This document shows positions 1 through 7,230 of a DNA stretch of 64,000 nucleotides, piece by piece. Positions within the stretch are counted from its first letter, which is position 1, and each line of letters starts with the position of its first letter. The position numbers and the translations under genes are program-made. A model generated the notes under the pieces. It saw only the letters and a list, made by a program, of their open reading frames with translations. It was not told the origin of the DNA and ran no database searches. The DNA comes from Ideonella alba (GTDB lineage Bacteria > Pseudomonadota > Gammaproteobacteria > Burkholderiales > Burkholderiaceae_C), in contig NZ_JAGQDF010000006.1 of NCBI RefSeq assembly GCF_018069875.1, forward strand, positions 62,001 through 126,000, in the 5' to 3' direction.

Positions 1-117
1 TGGGTGCGGCGCCAGCAGGCGCGACAGCTGGCCATGGGCGCGTCGCGACTGGGTGGCCCAGGCGATGCGGGCACCGGCCGACGGTGCGGCCGAGGTGGGA
101 AGGTTGTCAGCGGGCAT
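1..117 (-). CDS. Partial ORF overlapping the end of a toxin-like gene (partner or immunity candidate)
   Basis: The ATG is at 117 on the minus strand and the frame is open to the window edge, so only 39 codons are visible, beginning MPADNLPTSAAP. The start lies inside the last codons of the upstream gene (TGA at 107-109), an 11-base overlap, and an AAGGTG Shine-Dalgarno-like sequence sits just before it. Tight overlap downstream of a secreted, toxin-like protein is the usual arrangement for an immunity gene, but that is inference from position only. The visible residues match no family I recognise. The rest of the gene is outside the window. Confidence 0.5.
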   Translation of the reverse strand, partial: MPADNLPTSAAPSAGARIAWATQSRRAHGQLSRLLAPHP

Positions 118-634
118 GGTTCACCTTGGCCTTGTCGTTGGTCACAGGCGTGCGGCCCAGCGGGTCGGTGCGCTGGAGCTGCTTGGCACGGCCGGCCTCC
201 CAGTGTGGGCCATGGCCGGGCACGCGGTCGGTGGTCTGGTGGGTCACCACCATCGGCTTCTTGGCACCGCCAGGCTTAGGCAGCTCGTAGTGCAACTGGC
301 GGCCGGCGGGCGTGTGGAGCTGCTTGACCGGCTGCTGGCTGGTGGGAATGCCTGCCTGGCGCATGGCTTCGCGGCGGGCATGGCGCGAGGTGTCCACCTG
401 GTTGATGACCGGCGCACGGGCCTTGGCCTGCTGGGCAGGCTGAGGGGCCCGCGGCGGTGGCGTGGCCGGGCGCGGCGCCGGCTTGGCCGGTTGCGTGGCA
501 GGCGGCCTGGCCAATGGCCCGCGTGCCGCCAGCGCCGCCGTAGGCACGTTGCTGGCCAGCAGTAGCGCAGCCAGCCAGCCGGCCAGGATCGGTCGGGCAC
601 GGTGGCGCGCAGGCCCGTTGGATGGATAGGTCAT
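107..634 (-). CDS. Small secreted protein with toxin-like C-terminal module
   Basis: The product is 175 aa. The start at 634 is chosen because AGGAG lies 7 bases upstream and because it opens a signal peptide: a basic N-terminus, a hydrophobic stretch (LAGWLAALLLA) and an Ala-rich cleavage region. A Pro/Ala-rich linker follows (about residues 40-75). The C-terminal 60 residues are different in composition, with the motif VPGHGPHWEAG followed by DPLGRTPVTND and KAKVNHAR. This His/Gly pattern resembles short C-terminal modules of Rhs/CDI-type polymorphic toxins, but I cannot name a Pfam family and the activity is unknown. The next gene overlaps its stop, as toxin-immunity pairs often do. A non-toxic secreted protein is the alternative. 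Confidence 0.6.
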   Translation of the reverse strand: MTYPSNGPARHRARPILAGWLAALLLASNVPTAALAARGPLARPPATQPAKPAPRPATPPPRAPQPAQQAKARAPVINQVDTSRHARREAMRQAGIPTSQQPVKQLHTPAGRQLHYELPKPGGAKKPMVVTHQTTDRVPGHGPHWEAGRAKQLQRTDPLGRTPVTNDKAKVNHAR

Positions 635-698
635 CGGCAGCTCCTGGGGTGAGGTGGAGGGAGGTGCTGCGGATGCTGACGGTCCTGGTGCCGGTACC

Positions 699-750
699 GC
701 CGACAAAACCCGGCAGCACCCGCTCGGTGCTGTTGCCGGCTTTTGTCGGC
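699..750. repeat. Long stem-loop in a divergent intergenic region
   Basis: GCCGACAAAA (699-708) is exactly complementary to TTTTGTCGGC (741-750). Inside it CAGCACC (714-720) pairs with GGTGCTG (726-732) around a five-base loop, and a CCGG pair lies between the two. The A-run and T-run at the base make it look like a bidirectional terminator, yet it lies between the divergent starts at 634 and 809, where no transcript should end. It could be an operator, an RNA leader structure, or a leftover terminator moved with the island. Confidence 0.6.
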
Positions 751-808
751 CCCGTGACGCGCACCCGGGCTTCAATCGCTTCCATCTTTCTTCAACAAGG
801 AGCGTGCG

Positions 809-958
809 ATGGGCTTCCTCTTCAAGTGGGTCTTCCGGGGCCTGGTGGTCTGGGCCACCGTGGTGATGGCGCAGAGCTGCGGCAACACCCAGGTGTTCTC
901 CGACGACGTGCCGGTGACACCGCTGCCAGGCGTGTCCGGCCAGCGGGGTGGTGCATGA
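809..958 (+). CDS. 49-aa membrane-associated small protein coupled to the next gene
   Basis: An AAGGAG ribosome-binding site lies 8 bases before ATG 809. The 49 residues start MGFLFKWVFRGLVVWATVVM, a short basic-hydrophobic segment long enough for one membrane span or an uncleaved signal, then a Cys (residue 24) and a polar tail. The stop TGA overlaps the ATG of the following lipoprotein gene in an ATGA arrangement, which argues that it is translated and coupled. I recognise no family. It could act as a small membrane partner of the lipoprotein or simply as a leader that couples its translation. Confidence 0.6.
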   Translation: MGFLFKWVFRGLVVWATVVMAQSCGNTQVFSDDVPVTPLPGVSGQRGGA

Positions 959-2193
959 ACGCGACCCTTCTCACAGGGCGCGATGCCCACAGCCTGGCGC
1001 GCTCCGTGGCCCGTGCCGTGGCCTGGACCTCGGCGCGGGCTTGCGCCGGGGCCGTGCTGCTGCTGGCCGCCTGCAGCCCGGTCGGGCCGGGCACTACCGA
1101 TGCAGCCACCCCGCCCGTTACGGACGCAGCCGCAGCGGGTATCCAGCCGACGGCAGTCACAGCAGCGCCGGCAGCGCCGGATGGGCGATTCGAGGCGCCG
1201 GAGATCGAGGCGGCGGTGCAGCGCCTGGAACAGCAGATCCACCCAGCCGCCGCCTGTCACAAGGCCTTGGATGCGCTGGAGCGCGGCCAAGCCGACCCGG
1301 ACGCGGCGCTGGAAGACCTATGCCGCAGCGCGCTGGCCGAAGCCACCGACCCGGATGCGGCCGCGCTGGCTGCGCGCTACCGCAGCCAGGTGCGCAGCGA
1401 ACTGGCGTCTGAACTGTGGGCGGCCGCGGCCCTGGCCGGCGACGCCAGTGCCTGGCTGGGCCTGGCCCGCCAGCTTGATGCCGATGCCGGCGCACCCGAT
1501 GCCGACACTACGACGCTGGACCTGGACATCTTGGCGAGCGCCCAGGCTGCGGCGCAGCGGGCGGTGGACCTGGGCGTTCCCGACGCGCCTGCGTTGCTGG
1601 CCCGGCTGCAGGACCGCGAGTTTCCGCTGGCCGGCGCCCGGCTGGAGCCGCTGTGGCGGGCCATCTACTTCGGCGACTTCGACCGCATCCCTGACACAAT
1701 CGACAACCGGCGCCACGTGGCCGGCTTCACGCTGGGCGTGATCGACATCTGTTCACGCTGGGAGGTGGGCGTTCGGACCGTCAGCTTCGACGCGGCGTTG
1801 GAAACCTACCTCGCGCCGGTGCGCAGTCAGGTGCTGGAAAGGTCGCTGCAGGCGGTGCCCAAGGTAGGCCGCACGCTGGCTGAATCTGCCGGACAGGCAC
1901 GCGACGGCGCGGCCGAGCGCAATCTGTCGGGCTGGATCGAGCAGGGGTTGCGCGCCTTCCAGGCCACCAAGCGCGAGGTGCGCAATGCGGTGGCCATCGG
2001 CTCCAGCGACGGCCGCCACGCCGGCCAGCAGCTCTTCAATACGGTGCAAAGCTGCCGCAACCCCCGCGGCATGAAGATGCTGGACGCCCTCGGCGCCTAC
2101 TTCCGCCATATGCACGACAAGTCGCCGCTGCGGCCAATGGTTCATGCGGCCACTCAATCCCGGCCGAACGCCGTTACCCGCCAACAGGACTGA
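955..2193 (+). CDS. Putative lipoprotein of unknown function
   Basis: The product is 412 aa. The start at 955 overlaps the stop of the 49-aa ORF (ATGA). A longer in-frame reading from 622 exists but lacks a ribosome-binding site and would cross that ORF. Residues 30-40 form a lipobox ending LLLAAC, so Cys40 is the expected lipidated residue. The mature part is Ala/Asp-rich and mostly helical in character, with a Cys pair in CHKAL and DLC and a more conserved-looking C-terminal half (YFGDFDRIPD, HVAGFTLGVIDIC). I do not recognise a family. It is followed after 4 bases by another exported protein, so the three plus-strand genes look like one operon inside the island. Confidence 0.65.
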   Translation: MNATLLTGRDAHSLARSVARAVAWTSARACAGAVLLLAACSPVGPGTTDAATPPVTDAAAAGIQPTAVTAAPAAPDGRFEAPEIEAAVQRLEQQIHPAAACHKALDALERGQADPDAALEDLCRSALAEATDPDAAALAARYRSQVRSELASELWAAAALAGDASAWLGLARQLDADAGAPDADTTTLDLDILASAQAAAQRAVDLGVPDAPALLARLQDREFPLAGARLEPLWRAIYFGDFDRIPDTIDNRRHVAGFTLGVIDICSRWEVGVRTVSFDAALETYLAPVRSQVLERSLQAVPKVGRTLAESAGQARDGAAERNLSGWIEQGLRAFQATKREVRNAVAIGSSDGRHAGQQLFNTVQSCRNPRGMKMLDALGAYFRHMHDKSPLRPMVHAATQSRPNAVTRQQD

Positions 2194-2197
2194 TGTC

Positions 2198-2821
2198 ATG
2201 CAGCTCGCCCTTACCTTCCCCACCCGGCCAACCGTACTGGCCGCTGCCCTGGCTGCGTTGCTGATTTCCTCTGCAACGCTGTCCACCGCCGCAGACGCGC
2301 CAACCGGGCAGACGCCAACTCTGGCCGCCGGCGCCGCCGCCATACTGGCCGATCTGCACGCCGGCCGGCTGCAGGCAGCAGAGATTGCGCTGCGAGGCTG
2401 GGCTATCGCCACCCCCGCCGATGCGGAGCGTCGCCAGCGCCTGCAGGGCCTGGTGCAGCAGCAACGCCAGCGCGCTGCAATGTTGCTGGACCGGGCGGCA
2501 GTCGACCTCCGGCATCGCCGGCTACCTGCCGCGGTGGAACGCACTGAGGCAGCACTGACGCTGGACAGCGGCCTGGCCCAACATCCTGGGGCCGCCGTGC
2601 TGCTGGCCGCTCGCAGCCGCCTTTGGCAGGCGCGCGACGCGGTCCGGGATTGTGTGCGGGCGCGCGACGCAGTCTGCATGGACCGCGCAATGCGCGATGC
2701 CCGCGCCCTAGCTCCGCAAGATTCGGCGGTGGCCTTGCTGGCGCTGCAGGCGACAGGCTGGTGGGTGGCAGGCCAGCCGCACGCGGCAATGCCAGTGGAA
2801 GGAACGACGAGTAGCCGTTAG
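2198..2821 (+). CDS. Secreted helical-repeat protein, unknown function
   Basis: The product is 207 aa. ATG 2198 is preferred over the earlier in-frame start at 2144 because it gives a clean signal peptide (TVLAAALAALLISSATLSTAADA) and sits 4 bases after the lipoprotein stop with AGGA upstream. The mature protein is rich in Ala, Leu and Arg, with repeated short helix-like segments (AAAILADLHAGRL, AAIEL-like turns) reminiscent of TPR or Sel1-type helical repeats, though no consensus repeat is clear. It is the third gene of the island's plus-strand operon. The function is unknown, and a periplasmic partner of the upstream lipoprotein is a reasonable guess from context. Confidence 0.55.
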   Translation: MQLALTFPTRPTVLAAALAALLISSATLSTAADAPTGQTPTLAAGAAAILADLHAGRLQAAEIALRGWAIATPADAERRQRLQGLVQQQRQRAAMLLDRAAVDLRHRRLPAAVERTEAALTLDSGLAQHPGAAVLLAARSRLWQARDAVRDCVRARDAVCMDRAMRDARALAPQDSAVALLALQATGWWVAGQPHAAMPVEGTTSSR

Positions 2822-3540
2822 AGAAGCTCGCGCCGATACCCGACAGCGGGGCCGCCTGCCTTACATGCCGCCGTAAGCTCTTTGAATCCAGCAGCCGCTC
2901 CAGGAAGACTCCGAAGCCCTTGGATTGCTCATTGCCATCGCGCGCACGGCGGAAGCCTTTGGCGTGATCGTCGTCGGGATCGCTCAGCATGTCGAGCAGT
3001 GTCGCCCCGACCAGGCCGCTGCCCGGCTGCACCATCAATAGCCGGTGGACCCAGAGGTTGGCCACGCCCCCTTCAACCTGCGCATCCACCTCAAGCCCCC
3101 GGGCAGGCGCTGTGGGCGTGGAAGGCTCCGTGCGTCAGCACCACGGCCGCATCCAGGGAGTCGAGACTCTTCAGCAAACCGTGCCTCGGCCCGCACCAGC
3201 TCGCGCAGCATGCCAGCCAGGCCGGGGCACACCCGCACGTGGTTGCGCGCCTCATCGAGTTGGCGACTGCTAGATCGGTCGCTCCAGTGGCTATCGGGTA
3301 CCAGGCTGACTTGGGATGTAACCAGGGGGGTCCGGCGCGACGCCCAGGTACCGCTTCACGAACGCCTGCACGCAGCCGTGCAGCCGCAGCACAACGGGTT
3401 GCTGCACACCAGCTTCGATGCGCATCCGTCGCACCACCTTTCCAGTTGGGCGCCAAGCGGCCAGGCGGGCCAGGCGAATGCGCGACTCGTGCGCTGGTCA
3501 GCACGAACTCTGTGTTGCCCAGGCGCTGGCGCCCGCTGGG
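2822..3540 (-). pseudogene. Gene debris, protein-like fragments in changing frames
   Basis: No intact gene fits here. On the minus strand two protein-like pieces can be read. One runs from about 3500 to 3308, after a frame change near 3475, and contains GNTEFVLTSARVA, then RLARLAAWRPTGKVVRRM and LGVAPDPPGYIPSQPGTR, and ends at a TAG. The other begins near 3089 and contains EVDAQVEGGVANLWVHR, GSGLVGATLLDMLSDPDD and GFGVFLERLLDSKSL before losing coherence at about 2820. Their compositions look like real protein, but stops and shifts separate them. I cannot assign a family. This is the decayed 3' end of the minus-strand operon that starts at 8487. Confidence 0.45.
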
Positions 3541-3953
3541 TTACAGCACCACCACGCCAGCGGCGGCTACCAGCTCCCAGCACTGACCCTTATAGCGATG
3601 GCTGGCGCTGAAGCTGGAACGGTCCGTGAAACGTAGCCTCGGGACCATCCGCTACAGAACGGCATGGCGGTTGCTGATCGCCGGGTCGCCGCCCAGCGCC
3701 CGCGGGCTGATCATCAAGGCATCCTGCTCCACGACCAGTTTCATGCCTGAGCCGACGAGCGCTCACGCCAGCTGGCCCTGGCGGCAACGCGGACAGCGCG
3801 TGAGCAAGATGTCGGCGAACGCAGCCTGGCCGCGTTGCTGGCTGTCGAACAGCGTGCCATCGACCGCGACCTGACCCAGCAAGCCGGCGAGAGCACGCGC
3901 GGTAGGCCGCACGGCGTGGTCGCCGTGCCAGGCCTGGCCCGAGCACCTGCTAC
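3541..3953 (-). pseudogene. Broken gene with a CxxC zinc-ribbon-like motif
   Basis: The minus-strand frame ending at a TAA (3541-3543) reads as plausible protein: AWHGDHAVRPTARALAGLL, GTLFDSQQRGQAAFADILL, CPRCRQG, then GSGMKLVVEQDALMISPRAL, GGDPAISNRHAV, FTDRSSFSASHRYKGQC and VAAAGVVVL. It is interrupted by an in-frame TGA at 3765-3763 and a TAG at 3654-3652, and its start cannot be found. ATG 3744 could start a short remnant. The paired cysteines suggest a metal-binding knuckle. I do not recognise the family. The interruptions indicate a pseudogene rather than a functional gene. Confidence 0.45.
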
Positions 3954-4094
3954 CTCGCGCGAAAGCGACACAGCCCAGTAACCGACCTCCGCTGCCGCGC
4001 AGGCGGCTTCAGCTGCCGCGGCTGGAAGGCAGAGGTACCGCCGCTGCACGGCTGCGCTCCCGGGACGTGCACCTTGCCTTGGCGCCAGCGGGTG

Positions 4095-4622
4095 CTAGAT
4101 GGCAACACTCGCATGCTGCGGTACCGGCCCGCCTTCGCGGTCGCCTTCAATTAGGGCCAGGCGCAACGTCTGCGCGTAGTCGGCACGCACGGTGTAGACC
4201 TCGTAGACCAGCTGCTCACAGCGGTCGCCCAGTTGGTCGCGCACATCCATCGCGAACGGCGTCCGATCCACGTCTCGCCAGTTTGCGCTGGGCGTCTTGC
4301 AACGCAGCAGGTTGTGCGTCGCCAGCGACCGGGCGATCTTGCGTGCGCCACGTGTCTCAGGCAAGCGCGGAAGAAGCAGGTAGTCCATCTCGTCGCCCCA
4401 GCTGTGGTGGTACGGCAGCAGCGCCTCCGCCCACTCCGTCTCTCGTGCGCGAAAGCTTGGATCCGGGGCCAAGGTCACTGCACCGAACTGGCTGCTTTCC
4501 GGCGCGTCGAACACCATGGCGCCGGCGGCCACAGCCGCGCCGGCCGGCTTGGCCGCCACGCCCATTGCCATCGGCTGGGCATAGAACAGGTTGCTCAGAA
4601 TCGCCGCGCCGGCGCGCACCAA
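4095..4622 (-). pseudogene. In-frame continuation of the upstream membrane-protein gene after a TAG stop
   Basis: This is an open frame of 175 codons beginning at a TTG only 3 bases beyond the TAG (4628-4626) of the preceding gene and in the same frame. No ribosome-binding site precedes the TTG, so the simplest reading is that it was the C-terminal part of that gene. Protein-like stretches include FRARETEWAEALLPYHHSW, GDEMDYLLLPRLPETRGA and RDQLGDRCEQLVYEVYTVRA. Near 4120 the coding signal moves to another frame (RYRSMRVLPSSTRWRQGKVH), and the original frame ends at a further TAG (4095-4097). The family is unknown. Confidence 0.5.
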
Positions 4623-4625
4623 CCG

Positions 4626-5969
4626 CTACAGCCGGTTGGGCTGCGGCTGCCGCTGGCGCTGGGCCTGCAGCCAGGCAGGCAGGCTGAGCGTGAACGGCGC
4701 CTTGCCTGCGTCGCGCCGTAGCATGGCGGTAAAGAGCACGCTGAACTCGGCCAGCAGGGCCAGGAAGAAGCCCGAAGTCTCGCGCGTGAACGCGCCCTGC
4801 TTCAGGGCCTCCGCCATCAACGGGTCATCCTTGAACTGGCCCTTCCAGCCACCGGTCATCATCGAGGCCATCAGGTTCAGCCCGCGGACGATTCCACGGG
4901 TGGTGACTTCCTTGGGCTGACTCAAGTCGATCACAGGGGCCAGGCGAGGCAGCGGCGCGGTCTGGTCGAGCTGCGCCAGCTGCCGGCTGGCGACATCGAT
5001 CAGGTCCAGGCGCGCTCTGTCCCCGCAACTGATCGCCGCGCCGCCCGGGTAGAGTATCTGACTGCTCTTGCGGTCGCCTAACGAGGTGACCGCCGGCCCA
5101 GCCCAACCACCTCTGGTGAGTGGCACCGTGGCCTCGATCGCACGGTTGAGCACTGCATAGGCCAGCTTGACCTGGGCGAAGTCGTCGGCCTCGGGCATCG
5201 ACAGCACCGCGTTGGTGGCTTCGCGGGCTGCCTGCGTGTGCTGCTGCAGCTGACCGGCTAGGGTGCGCGCCACCTGTGCGTCGTCGGCGCGCCAGGTGCT
5301 GATCGGCCCGGGCTTTGCATTCGACTCACGTCCAGGGCAAGTGTTGCCGCCGGACGCCTCGGCCTCGCTCTTGGCCTGGGCGTTCTGGGCCCAGTCCACC
5401 ATCGCCTTCTGTGCCGACTCGCCTGTGGTCACCACGCGCTGCAGTTCGGCCTGTGTGCGCTCACGCTTGGCCGCGAAGTCGCGCCGGGCCGATTCGGTCG
5501 CAGCGGTGGTGGCGTAGATCGTCGAATAGGTGAGGCTGCTGGTGATGCAGGCCAGCGCAACGGCCGAAGCGCCGGCCAGCAAGCGTGCGTGCCACTTGCC
5601 CGGGCGCAGCGCGATGTGCACCAACTGGCTAAAGCTGAAGGTCAGTACCACACCCAGGGGCACCGCCACCCACCAGCCGAAGAAGGGCTCCAGTGCACGG
5701 GCGATGGCACCCAGCAGCACCGCCAACGCAACGCCCTCGACAACACGCGCAAGCGTGAAACTGGCCGGCGCCGGCTCACCACTCGGGGCGGCGGTGGCAG
5801 CCGTAGCGTCGTGCGGCACCGAGCACTGACCGAGCTGCCCGGACGGGGTGGCCTGCCCGGCCTGCGCAGACTGTGCTTGCGGGTCCAACGGTCCGGCAGG
5901 CGACTGCGCGCCGTTGGCGGTGTGGCCAGCAGACTGACTGGCTTGGCGATCGGGTTCTTGCGTCGACAT
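4626..5969 (-). CDS. Multi-span membrane protein of unknown function (possibly truncated)
   Basis: The product is 447 aa. The ATG at 5969 has AAAGGACG upstream and lies 13 bases after the transpeptidase stop. A Gln/Ala/Pro-rich cytoplasmic N-terminus (1-70) is followed by three hydrophobic spans: VVEGVALAVLLGAIARAL, WVAVPLGVVLTFSFSQLV and LLAGASAVALACITSSLTY. Then comes a long soluble part with a helical stretch around DFAAKRERTQAELQRVV, and a last hydrophobic segment (GFFLALLAEFSVLFTAML). A Cys pair (NTCPG, ISCGD) may form a disulfide. The stop is TAG and the same frame stays open for 175 more codons, so the original protein was probably longer. No family is recognised. Its position after a peptidoglycan polymerase-like gene suggests an envelope role, by inference. 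Confidence 0.65.
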   Translation of the reverse strand: MSTQEPDRQASQSAGHTANGAQSPAGPLDPQAQSAQAGQATPSGQLGQCSVPHDATAATAAPSGEPAPASFTLARVVEGVALAVLLGAIARALEPFFGWWVAVPLGVVLTFSFSQLVHIALRPGKWHARLLAGASAVALACITSSLTYSTIYATTAATESARRDFAAKRERTQAELQRVVTTGESAQKAMVDWAQNAQAKSEAEASGGNTCPGRESNAKPGPISTWRADDAQVARTLAGQLQQHTQAAREATNAVLSMPEADDFAQVKLAYAVLNRAIEATVPLTRGGWAGPAVTSLGDRKSSQILYPGGAAISCGDRARLDLIDVASRQLAQLDQTAPLPRLAPVIDLSQPKEVTTRGIVRGLNLMASMMTGGWKGQFKDDPLMAEALKQGAFTRETSGFFLALLAEFSVLFTAMLRRDAGKAPFTLSLPAWLQAQRQRQPQPNRL

Positions 5970-5982
5970 GGCAAACGTCCTT

Positions 5983-7194
5983 TCAGGGGTTGGGAGAGGA
6001 GCCGGAAGGTGGCAGGTGGCCGCGAGGCGGGAGACCAGCGAGCACGGTCTCGCGGATCGGCTGGATCAGCTGGGCAGGCAGCCCGGGTTGGCCCAGGGGC
6101 TGAGGCTCGCTGCCGGCCACGACGACCAGGGCCACACTGCGATCAGCCGGTTGGTAGGTCAGGCTCAGGCGGGCCTGCTGGTAGGGCCGCGTCTGGCCGG
6201 GGCCAGTGACCGGGCTGCTGACCGTACCGGTCTTGCCTGCTGCCACGCCCGTGCCCGACAGCGCCGCGAGGGTGCCGCTCGGGTGGGCCACCGGGGCCTC
6301 CAGTAGTTCGCGCAGCATCCGTTGTTGCCCAGGCTGCGGCAGCATCGCCGCCACGGCCTGCCAGGCGCCGGCGGGCTGCGGAGGCTGCACCTGCAGTAAC
6401 TGCGGCGCCGCAGCGCTGGCCCGCACGCCATAGGCCACGGCAAACAGCGCCTGTCCCATGCGCAATAGGTCGGCCGGCGTGGCCACCGCCGTGCCGAACG
6501 ACAAGCGGAAGGCCAGGCTGCCGCCGTCGGTCTGCAGGTCCAGCGGCAGTTCCAGGGCTTGCGCCGCCTGCGCCAGGGCGGGTTCGCCCAGGCGCCTCGC
6601 CAGGTCGAAGAACGCGAGGTTGTCACTGGTCGCCGTGGCTTCGGCCAGGGTGATGTGCTGGGCCGGCGTGCAGGCCCTGAAGCCCAGGTGCGGTCGGGTT
6701 TCGCGGCGCAGCTTGCGGCCGTCGGCCTGGGCGGCACGCGGGCAGACCAGGGTGTCAGGACCCAGGCTTCGGCGCGCCGCGGCCAGTAGCACCACCATCT
6801 TGGCCAGGCTGCCGATCTGGCGCGGCTGGCGGTAGGCCTGCAGCGTGCTCTGATGCAGCTGCACGACACCGCCGTCGTCCACCCGGGTACGCACCAGCAC
6901 CAGTTCGGCCTGGGCGCTGCCGTCCGGCAAGCCCATGCAGTGGCGCGGTGCGGCGCCTGGCAGCAGGGTCACGCACAGCAGCTCGCCCAGGCGAGGGTCG
7001 GCGTCGAGCCGGCCCAGCACGGCCCGCAGCCGGGTGCGAAAGTCCAGTTGGTCCGACGCGACCAAGCTCAGCATCAGAGGGCTTCCGCCGGCCAAGTTGG
7101 CGTCATCGGCCAGAGCGGCGACATGCTGCAGCAACGGACCACCGAGCAACTCGCGACCGCGCTCCGACACATTGACCAGGCGACGTGCTGGCAC
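5983..7194 (-). CDS. Penicillin-binding transpeptidase half of an amber-split class A PBP
   Basis: This is a D,D-transpeptidase-type acyl-serine domain, which cross-links peptidoglycan stem peptides in the periplasm. All three family motifs are present: SLAK with nucleophile Ser129 and Lys132, SDN at 190-192, and KTGT at 321-324. The nominal start is a GTG at 7194, but it has no convincing ribosome-binding site. The frame is continuous upstream through 12 codons to a TAG (7233-7231) that ends the GT51 half, so both belong to one 835-codon reading frame. No signal or membrane anchor occurs in this part, so alone it would stay in the cytoplasm and be useless. It is likely non-functional unless the TAG is read through or is a sequencing error. 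Confidence 0.75.
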   Translation of the reverse strand: MPARRLVNVSERGRELLGGPLLQHVAALADDANLAGGSPLMLSLVASDQLDFRTRLRAVLGRLDADPRLGELLCVTLLPGAAPRHCMGLPDGSAQAELVLVRTRVDDGGVVQLHQSTLQAYRQPRQIGSLAKMVVLLAAARRSLGPDTLVCPRAAQADGRKLRRETRPHLGFRACTPAQHITLAEATATSDNLAFFDLARRLGEPALAQAAQALELPLDLQTDGGSLAFRLSFGTAVATPADLLRMGQALFAVAYGVRASAAAPQLLQVQPPQPAGAWQAVAAMLPQPGQQRMLRELLEAPVAHPSGTLAALSGTGVAAGKTGTVSSPVTGPGQTRPYQQARLSLTYQPADRSVALVVVAGSEPQPLGQPGLPAQLIQPIRETVLAGLPPRGHLPPSGSSPNP

Positions 7195-7230
7195 CGGATC
7201 GAAGCTGTCCTGGGGCCGCAGGCCGGTGCG

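Noticed and set aside
699-750. Integron attC-like site
   Set aside because: The palindrome lacks the GTTRRRY and RYYYAAC core sites, and no cassette array surrounds it.
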